From Ignavibacteriota bacterium (GTDB lineage Bacteria; Bacteroidota; Ignavibacteria; Palsa-1295), in contig JANYLL010000088.1 in NCBI GenBank assembly GCA_025357895.1, positions 1 to 8,231 on the forward strand: a stretch of DNA of 8,231 nt, given 5' to 3'. Every line of letters starts with the position of its first letter. Position 1 is the stretch's first letter. Under the pieces are notes generated by a model. That model did not search any database. It was not told the origin of the DNA and saw only the letters and a program-made list of their open reading frames with translations. Positions 1 through 4,833 of the stretch are shown one piece after another. The position numbers and the translations under genes were made by a program.

Positions 1-758
1 TCACGAAGATAGAAATAGAGGAAGCGGGTTATAGGATATTCGCCGCTTGCGATACTCTCTTTATGCGGTAAGTATGCAGGATCGCCGTCCCCTTTGCGTA
101 CAGCAGTTTCTTTCACGCCTTTTGCATATCCTGCTCCGCCAAAACCTACACCATTCGGATCGCGTTTGACAGCGTTCACGACGGCAGCTGTTCCCGGAAG
201 AGCCTGCATGGAATTTGTATAATCTTCATTATTAAGCACGATCTCTTTTAAGAAAGCGTACGTACCTGAAGAATTTTCTCTTCCGTAAAGAATAATATCC
301 GCATCATTTCCGCCGACATCTTTCCAGTTCTTGATCTTTCCTGTATAGATGCCTTTGATCTGAGCAAAGCTTAATTCTTTTACGTTATTGGCTTCATTAA
401 GATAGATCGTAAGTCCGTCTTTGGCAGTGCGGACTTCAATACCTGTTAAACCGTAACGCTCGCGAAGTTTCAGTTTTTCAGCATCCTTCATCGGACGTGA
501 AGCAGTGCAGATATCCGTAGTGCCGTTGATAAGCGCACTGATACCGGTTCCTGAACCGCCGCCAGTGACCTGAATATTTACTCCGGCTTCTTCTTTCATA
601 TATTTTTCTGCCCAACGCTGCGTAAGCTGTACCATCGTATCAGATCCTTTAATGGTGATCGTTGTAGATGGAGCGAAGATGAAGCCGACTGCCATTGCAA
701 AAAGCGCAATGGAGGCAGCAACAATTTTTATTTTTTTCATTGTCATTATATTTTTCAT
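1..758 (-). CDS. pstS: PstS-like phosphate ABC transporter substrate-binding protein (C-terminus beyond window)
   Basis: This is a periplasmic phosphate-binding protein of the PstS/PBP-like superfamily, which delivers phosphate to the PstCAB permease. The frame is open to the left edge, so 252 residues are visible and the C-terminus is missing (family members usually run about 270-350). The start at 758 follows AAAGGA (765-770) by 6 nt. Residues 1 to about 29 are a signal peptide or membrane anchor (MKNIMTMKKIK, then a hydrophobic run). The mature part opens with ITIKGSDTM, typical of PstS. Phosphate-pocket motifs follow: GGGSGTG, the TASRPM segment, RENSSGTY, and PNGVGFGGAGY, with YPITRFLYFYL at the edge. 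The gene begins 25 bp after the porin stop with no promoter or terminator between, so the two are probably co-transcribed. The family call is firm. The preference for phosphate rather than another oxyanion is inferred from the family and the porin neighbour. Confidence 0.9.
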   Translation of the reverse strand, partial: MKNIMTMKKIKIVAASIALFAMAVGFIFAPSTTITIKGSDTMVQLTQRWAEKYMKEEAGVNIQVTGGGSGTGISALINGTTDICTASRPMKDAEKLKLRERYGLTGIEVRTAKDGLTIYLNEANNVKELSFAQIKGIYTGKIKNWKDVGGNDADIILYGRENSSGTYAFLKEIVLNNEDYTNSMQALPGTAAVVNAVKRDPNGVGFGGAGYAKGVKETAVRKGDGDPAYLPHKESIASGEYPITRFLYFYLR

Positions 759-783
759 AAATTATCCTTTCGTAAATAGCAAA

Positions 784-2475
784 TTAAAATTTATATTGCA
801 TACGGAATGTGAAGCGATCGTCATGTGGATCGGCGACCGTTGCAATGACTGGGGCAGCAGATGTACCACCATTCTTGGTGAATTCCTCTTGAGTCACATG
901 ATCATAATCGAACATTAATCTCATAGAGCCGGAGATAAAGACATTGACATCAACAGATATTGTGTTGACTGCAAGATCTCCGCCAAAACCTGAATTCGAC
1001 GCAACACCGCGTAATGTTGAGCCCTTGGTTCCGGATACTGAGAAAATATCCGCTCCTGTAACATCGGTATTCGGATCATATTTTTCGTAACGAACTGCAA
1101 GCTGAAGATTATCAGAAAGATTCTGAACGAGCATAGCATAGAAACCAAATACATTCTTGATGATCGTAGAGGCAACGGGCGCTCCAAATGCCAGTGAGTC
1201 GGCTTTACTAAATAAAAATGCCGAACCATAGAAAGGCACATGACCTGTATATAATTCGCCTTTTATGATCGTGCCGCCAAATGGCAGAACAGAAAGATAA
1301 AATTGAGCGTCTACACCCATGATAGTACGGTTTGATTCCAAGAATGTATTGTTCTGAACATTAAATGAATGTCCTGCCTTCGTTCCTATGTCACTCAATA
1401 CAAGCGCTCCGTTGGTGCCGGTATACTTACCAACCATATTAGATGGTTCTGTAATACCACCTAATGAAATAGAACCTCCGATATCAAAACTAAACTCATC
1501 ACTTACTAAGAACGGAAGGCGGATATGTCCGATAAGCTCTTTTGCAGGCTGGCCGATAACCGCCGATGTACCTAAAGCAATATGACCGCTTCCTACACCG
1601 CCAATAGGATTGCCTTTTAAGTCAAAGCCTGTCACTCCTCCGCTTGTTGCACCCCCGCTATTCGATGTTCCGCCAGGCAAGCCACCTTGAGTGAATAATT
1701 GCAATGCACCTTCTTTTGCAACGGCGCTATTTACACCCACCTGAAATAATGAATCAGCACCCGAAGCGGCATAAGATCCCTGTCCAATCGGGGCAGATGT
1801 AAAACCGGCTTTATTATTCGCGCCAGGTAATACTCCTGAAGGTCCGGTACCGAAATTATCAGTTCCGTTAAAAAGACCGACTTCGATCAAAGGCTTGATG
1901 CTACCGATCGTCGGAGTAATTGAAAATTGCAAACCAAGATCACGCTCGCCATTGAAAAATCTATTTTCGAAAAGTGAACGCTCCGTTACTTCGCGTGCAC
2001 TTGATGAGTAGGCAATTTCATAACCGAAGGGGCGATTCATTGCTCCCATACTGATACCGAATAGATTGCTTCCGCCGCTTTTTACGGCATTCCATGTTGC
2101 GTATACTTCTTTGATCACAACACCATTCTCCGTAATATCAGGATAGATAACGGCGCTGATATTATCCGAAGTATGGGTGAATTTCACACGTCCACGGCGG
2201 ATAGTGAATGCATTGCGACTGCTGGTAGCAGTTGCAAGCGTATCGCCATTTTGCCATTGCCATTGCGGCTGAACGTAACCGGTGATCTTCAACTTAGCCA
2301 TACCGGCGACGGTGCTTTCAAGCGTTGAAGTACGTTCTTCGAGTCCATCCACTTTGCCTTTTAAGGCAGCGGCATCATCGGCGGTTTGTGCAAAACCTGC
2401 GATAGGTTTGAAAGAGACAACAAAAAGAATGACTGCAAGCAGTCCGAGAGAAAAACGATTAACTGGGGTCTTCAT
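784..2475 (-). CDS. Phosphate-selective porin, OprP/OprO-like (Porin_O_P family)
   Basis: This is an outer-membrane beta-barrel porin of 563 residues. Residues 1-29 are a signal peptide with a likely cut after GFA. Residues about 35-58 (LKGKVDGLEERTSTLESTV) are a short coiled coil, which in such porins extends into the periplasm. The barrel begins at about 62 with KITGYVQPQWQW and continues with RRGRVKF (93-99). A signature stretch at about 145-183 (NRPFGYE, then SSSAREVTERSLFE, then NGERDLGLQF) matches the P-O porin family. Residues about 210-300 are rich in Gly, Ser and Asn and look like long extracellular loops. The protein ends in MQYKF, with the C-terminal Phe expected by the BAM machinery. 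There is no clear Shine-Dalgarno before the ATG at 2475, which is common in Bacteroidota. A TAnnTTTG box lies about 50 bp upstream. The gene leads into the PstS gene 25 bp downstream, so phosphate or another anion is the probable cargo; this specificity is inferred. Confidence 0.85.
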   Translation of the reverse strand: MKTPVNRFSLGLLAVILFVVSFKPIAGFAQTADDAAALKGKVDGLEERTSTLESTVAGMAKLKITGYVQPQWQWQNGDTLATATSSRNAFTIRRGRVKFTHTSDNISAVIYPDITENGVVIKEVYATWNAVKSGGSNLFGISMGAMNRPFGYEIAYSSSAREVTERSLFENRFFNGERDLGLQFSITPTIGSIKPLIEVGLFNGTDNFGTGPSGVLPGANNKAGFTSAPIGQGSYAASGADSLFQVGVNSAVAKEGALQLFTQGGLPGGTSNSGGATSGGVTGFDLKGNPIGGVGSGHIALGTSAVIGQPAKELIGHIRLPFLVSDEFSFDIGGSISLGGITEPSNMVGKYTGTNGALVLSDIGTKAGHSFNVQNNTFLESNRTIMGVDAQFYLSVLPFGGTIIKGELYTGHVPFYGSAFLFSKADSLAFGAPVASTIIKNVFGFYAMLVQNLSDNLQLAVRYEKYDPNTDVTGADIFSVSGTKGSTLRGVASNSGFGGDLAVNTISVDVNVFISGSMRLMFDYDHVTQEEFTKNGGTSAAPVIATVADPHDDRFTFRMQYKF

Positions 2476-2522
2476 AGAGTATTTTGATAGTATCTTATAT
2501 TATGGTAATGAATATTTACATG

Positions 2523-2530
2523 CAAAGATA
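2523..2530 (-). promoter_or_regulatory. Putative -7 promoter box (TATCTTTG) for the porin-pstS operon
   Basis: Read on the minus strand, these bases are TATCTTTG, a full match to the TAnnTTTG -7 element of Bacteroidota housekeeping promoters. Transcription would start about 6-7 bp downstream and leave a leader of about 40 nt before the porin ATG at 2475. I see no TTG -33 element at the usual 19-21 bp upstream. This suggests either a chance match or a promoter that depends on an activator. Two GTAA repeats (GTAACGGTAAGG on the minus strand, about 2546-2557) lie where an activator could bind. Confidence 0.45.
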
Positions 2531-2599
2531 CGAGGGGAACATTTCCTTACCGTTACGCCAATATTATCAAATTATTAAGAACCATGTTTATACCAAAAC

Positions 2600-2615
2600 C
2601 GACGATTTATCATCG
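2600..2615 (-). terminator. Weak hairpin overlapping the stop of the small lipoprotein gene
   Basis: On the minus-strand RNA, CGAUGA pairs with UCGUCG across a UAAA loop; one pair is a U-G wobble that would be a C-A mismatch on the plus strand. It is followed only by a 4-base U run after two Gs. The stem is short and overlaps the TGA stop, so this is at best a weak terminator. Confidence 0.25.
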
Positions 2616-3029
2616 TATTGCAATAGGAATAAACGCTTTTTCGTCTGAGAGGATCGTCATCGTATTAACTTCGTGGACTAAAACCGTTACGGTCGTATGA
2701 TTAAATAGATCGTATCCTGACCAAGTTTTACTTGTTCCGAGGAAGCCATCATCTCCACTGATCTTAACCGTTTGAAGGTAAAACCGGTAGATCACACCTT
2801 CAACAGTCTTCACTTCGATCTTCGTCTTTGGAGCGACGGCAAGACGAAAAATACTTCCGTTTCCATCAACGACAGGGATACTTGAGATAGTAGAACCACT
2901 ATAGCCCCAAAGCAATGAATCAGCAAATCGTGTTCGTTCCGTTTCATTCGGCAAACGATACGTATAGAGAGTTTGGCATGAAATAAAGCCAAGAAGACAA
3001 ATCAGAAAACAAAAAAGAATTTTTTTCAT
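2610..3029 (-). CDS. Small putative lipoprotein of unknown function
   Basis: I do not recognise a named family. From the ATG at 3029 the product is 139 residues and begins MKKILFCFLICLLGFISCQ, a lipoprotein signal peptide with the lipidated Cys at residue 18. An upstream TTG at 3074 would add 15 residues before this signal, so it is less likely. The mature part alternates short hydrophobic strands and turns: VVDGNGSIFRLAVAPKTK, then IEVKTVEGVIYRFYL, then GTSKTWSGYDL, then TVTVLVHEVNTMTIL. This resembles small bacterial proteins that carry a compact beta-barrel-like module, but that likeness is only by eye. The gene lies 93 bp downstream of the small module gene and on the same strand, with no strong terminator between, so co-transcription is possible. 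The ribosome-binding site is weak. The protein is probably anchored in the inner or outer membrane. Confidence 0.65.
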   Translation of the reverse strand: MKKILFCFLICLLGFISCQTLYTYRLPNETERTRFADSLLWGYSGSTISSIPVVDGNGSIFRLAVAPKTKIEVKTVEGVIYRFYLQTVKISGDDGFLGTSKTWSGYDLFNHTTVTVLVHEVNTMTILSDEKAFIPIAIR

Positions 3030-3122
3030 TGCGATGATCTTATTTATATCCCAAAGAAAACTTTTGCAGATCAAGTTCCATTCTGCAGAAGTAATTCTAA
3101 AAAAGTAATGGAAATATAATCG

Positions 3123-3449
3123 TTATAGATGAGGTTTCCCTGCCTCGACTTTTCCTGTTTTCTCCAGAACCACTTTATATCCATCCGCCACTTTAGGGAT
3201 TTTCTTTTTAATAATCTTCGAATTATGTTTGGTAAAGACTTTTATGCATGGCTTGCCATGCCACTCTCCTTCTCCGGTACCAATGACACCGGGAATTTTC
3301 ATCCAGGAATCGGTATGTTTTTTTAAGACTTCGGAGATCGTCATTATATGTCGGATTGATTTTCTTGCATGCGATAAGCGAACCGAATCTTTTTGTAATT
3401 CGGCTGAAGTTATACTAAGCAGAAATAAAAAAACTGATAAGCAGCTCAT
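3123..3449 (-). CDS. Small protein: stand-alone copy of the N-terminal module of the neighbouring trypsin-like protease
   Basis: The product is 108 residues from the ATG at 3449. Residues 1 to about 16 (MSCLSVFLFLLSITSA) could be a signal peptide, although the N-terminus lacks a positive charge. The core, from about 36, reads as one compact domain: LKKHTDSWMKIPGVIGTGEG, then GKPCIKVFT, then KKIPKVADGYKV, then KTGKVEAGKP. The same landmarks in the same order occur at about residues 58-118 of the serine protease gene just upstream (HTEALM, GVIGTGTG, GSPAIYIFTS, LPSTLEG, GIVTAGIPG). A second possible start is the ATG at 3344 (MTISEVLKKH), giving a 73-residue cytoplasmic form; neither start has a convincing Shine-Dalgarno. 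The longer start falls directly after the terminator U-run of the protease gene, so expression would need read-through or an unseen promoter. The domain recurs as small free-standing bacterial proteins, but its function is unknown to me. Confidence 0.6.
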   Translation of the reverse strand: MSCLSVFLFLLSITSAELQKDSVRLSHARKSIRHIMTISEVLKKHTDSWMKIPGVIGTGEGEWHGKPCIKVFTKHNSKIIKKKIPKVADGYKVVLEKTGKVEAGKPHL

Positions 3450-3450
3450 G

Positions 3451-3488
3451 AAAAAAAAGGAAAAGGCAACCGATTCTGGCTGCCTTTT
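3451..3488 (-). terminator. Strong intrinsic terminator of the serine protease gene
   Basis: On the minus-strand RNA an 11-bp stem (AAAAGGCAGCC with GGUUGCCUUUU) closes a 6-nt loop, AGAAUC, and is followed by CC and eight Us (plus-strand As 3451-3458). One pair is a G-U wobble on this strand but an A-C mismatch on the other. The hairpin therefore works best for minus-strand transcripts, matching the protease gene whose stop lies about 23 bp before it. Confidence 0.85.
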
Positions 3489-3511
3489 CTTTGAAAATTA
3501 TAAAAGGCTGA

Positions 3512-4624
3512 TTACTGCGGAACGATGCTTACACCTAAAGCAGTCAGGACGTCTCCGATAGGATTGGCAATTGTGGAGTTTGCACTGCCTGCAAAAAGTA
3601 AACCTACCGGACTAGGATTGCCGGTATTAACAGCTTCAACGATAAGCGAACCTGAATCTCCTGCAGCACTAAATGTGGTAGAAGATATGTAGATCTGGTT
3701 CACGAATTTTGCCGTTTTGCCGCTTCCGTAAGAAACACTGATCGTTACATTGATCGCGCTGATAGCGCCCGTAGTAAAGCCGGTTGTGCGTCCGGTTTTC
3801 ATGACGTTTAAGCCCACCGTTGCGGCTAACGTCGTTGCCGATGGTGTATATTGTATTGCCGGCGCTGCTTGAGCAGGTGTTTGGCTCGTGACATTACCTA
3901 TTCCACTCGAAATTTGTGCTATAGCACAATCCAAAACATTTGAAGCTTTACGATTGAAATTAATCGTTACGAATTTAGAAAGATTTGCAACTTGCCCCGT
4001 TTGTGAGCATTGAGGTATTGCATCATAACGACCCTGCTGATCGATCCTTTCTCCGATATTCGCCGCATTAACTCTTGCAAAAACATGGTTATTACTGAGA
4101 AGGTAATTGATAGAATGGGTAGCATTGTCTGTAACGACGCAGCCGATTGTTCCGGCAGCGCATTCATTATCGTTGCCAATGCTAAAACCGCTATGCATCG
4201 GATTGCGGTCTATTCCTGTAAAACCCACTGCCTGAGGAATGGCGCTACCTTTATAATTACCTTCACTCATACCGGGAATACCGGCAGTCACTATACCAAT
4301 ATTTTGAATGCGAGTTCCAATACCTTCCAACGTGGAAGGAAGTCCGGCAACATTATCGCGGCTAGTAAAGATATAAATTGCAGGACTGCCATCTTCATGA
4401 AGTCCGGTACCTGTTCCGATCACTCCGTCGATCAACATGAGCGCTTCGGTATGACGGTTCTGAATATCAATAGCATGACTGAGATTCGGATTCTGGATTT
4501 GTATAGCTGCTGTTGGCGAAGATGTATTATCCTTGTTATCGCAGCTTGTGAACGTTCCCGTCACCAGCAGGGCGGCAAATGCAAATGATAAAAACCATTT
4601 CGCAGGATGAGTGAATATTTTCAT
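3512..4624 (-). CDS. Trypsin-fold serine protease, predicted surface or periplasmic lipoprotein
   Basis: This is a 370-residue chymotrypsin/trypsin-like peptidase. Residues 1-28 form a lipoprotein signal ending in TFTSC, with Cys28 the likely lipid site, followed by a DNKDN linker. Residues about 54-118 are an N-terminal module (HTEALM, GVIGTGTG, AIYIFTS, GIVTAGIPG) that also exists as the separate small gene downstream. The catalytic domain runs from about 146 (SGFSIGNDNE) to the end. The triad is complete: His180 in LLSNNHV, Asp232 in NVLDCAIA, and Ser324 in GDSGSL. KTGRTTGFTTG (276-286) is also characteristic of this bacterial trypsin-like family. Cys155/Cys162 and Cys206/Cys233 could form disulfides in an oxidising compartment. 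The start at 4624 follows AGAAGGA (4631-4637) by 6 nt, a strong ribosome-binding site. A likely promoter lies at 4679-4686 and a strong terminator follows the stop. The substrate is unknown. The N-terminal module could be a propeptide or a binding domain. Confidence 0.88.
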   Translation of the reverse strand: MKIFTHPAKWFLSFAFAALLVTGTFTSCDNKDNTSSPTAAIQIQNPNLSHAIDIQNRHTEALMLIDGVIGTGTGLHEDGSPAIYIFTSRDNVAGLPSTLEGIGTRIQNIGIVTAGIPGMSEGNYKGSAIPQAVGFTGIDRNPMHSGFSIGNDNECAAGTIGCVVTDNATHSINYLLSNNHVFARVNAANIGERIDQQGRYDAIPQCSQTGQVANLSKFVTINFNRKASNVLDCAIAQISSGIGNVTSQTPAQAAPAIQYTPSATTLAATVGLNVMKTGRTTGFTTGAISAINVTISVSYGSGKTAKFVNQIYISSTTFSAAGDSGSLIVEAVNTGNPSPVGLLFAGSANSTIANPIGDVLTALGVSIVPQ

Positions 4625-4678
4625 TGTCTTTCCTTCTTAAAAAATAGTTGAATAGTCTTTTTTCAGTTTCTAATGAAT

Positions 4679-4706
4679 CAAATATAACCAATTTCGGCGT
4701 AAATTG
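4679..4706 (-). promoter_or_regulatory. Putative protease promoter (TATATTTG) with an adjoining operator-like dyad
   Basis: On the minus strand 4679-4686 reads TATATTTG, a full match to the TAnnTTTG -7 box, placed about 55 bp before the protease ATG. Just upstream, 4689-4706 is a dyad with perfect 6-bp arms, CAATTT and AAATTG, separated by 6 nt. It covers the space between the -7 box and where a -33 element would be. Such a position would suit a repressor site. No regulator is encoded in the window. Confidence 0.45.
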
Positions 4707-4757
4707 TTCTTATAAATCTATAACTATTTTATTTAAAAATCGAAAATGCCCTTTTTA

Positions 4758-4769
4758 GCCAAAATTGGC
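4758..4769. promoter_or_regulatory. Short inverted repeat GCCAA-AA-TTGGC in the divergent intergenic region
   Basis: The arms GCCAA and TTGGC are perfect complements around a 2-nt centre. The element lies about 65 bp before the E1 start and about 135 bp before the protease start, with AT-rich DNA on both sides. It could be an operator or a chance dyad; the rest of 4625-4833 shows no other clear signal apart from the ribosome-binding sites and the promoter. Confidence 0.25.
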
Positions 4770-4833
4770 ATATTGATAAGTGAAATTATCCTATTAAAGT
4801 AGTGTTTTCAGGACTTCAATTCAAAGGGAATAG

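Noticed and set aside
652..918. Plus-strand open frame of 88 codons across the porin-pstS junction
   Set aside because: It crosses the pstS signal peptide and the porin C-terminus in antisense and has no plausible ribosome-binding site or family features.
921..1241. Second minus-strand frame of 106 codons inside the porin gene
   Set aside because: It is out of frame within a clear porin with continuous barrel sequence, and there is no sign of a frameshift.
3052..3059. TTTCTTTG on the minus strand as a promoter box for the small lipoprotein
   Set aside because: It misses the invariant A of TAnnTTTG and has no -33 partner, so it is too weak to call.
3229..3561. Plus-strand open frame of 110 codons across the small module gene and terminator
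   Set aside because: It runs through the terminator hairpin and the protease 3' end in antisense and shows no protein-like pattern.
4010..4588. Plus-strand open frame of 192 codons opposite the protease gene
   Set aside because: It is antisense to a protein with a signal peptide, complete catalytic triad and strong ribosome-binding site, and its own translation shows no domain pattern.
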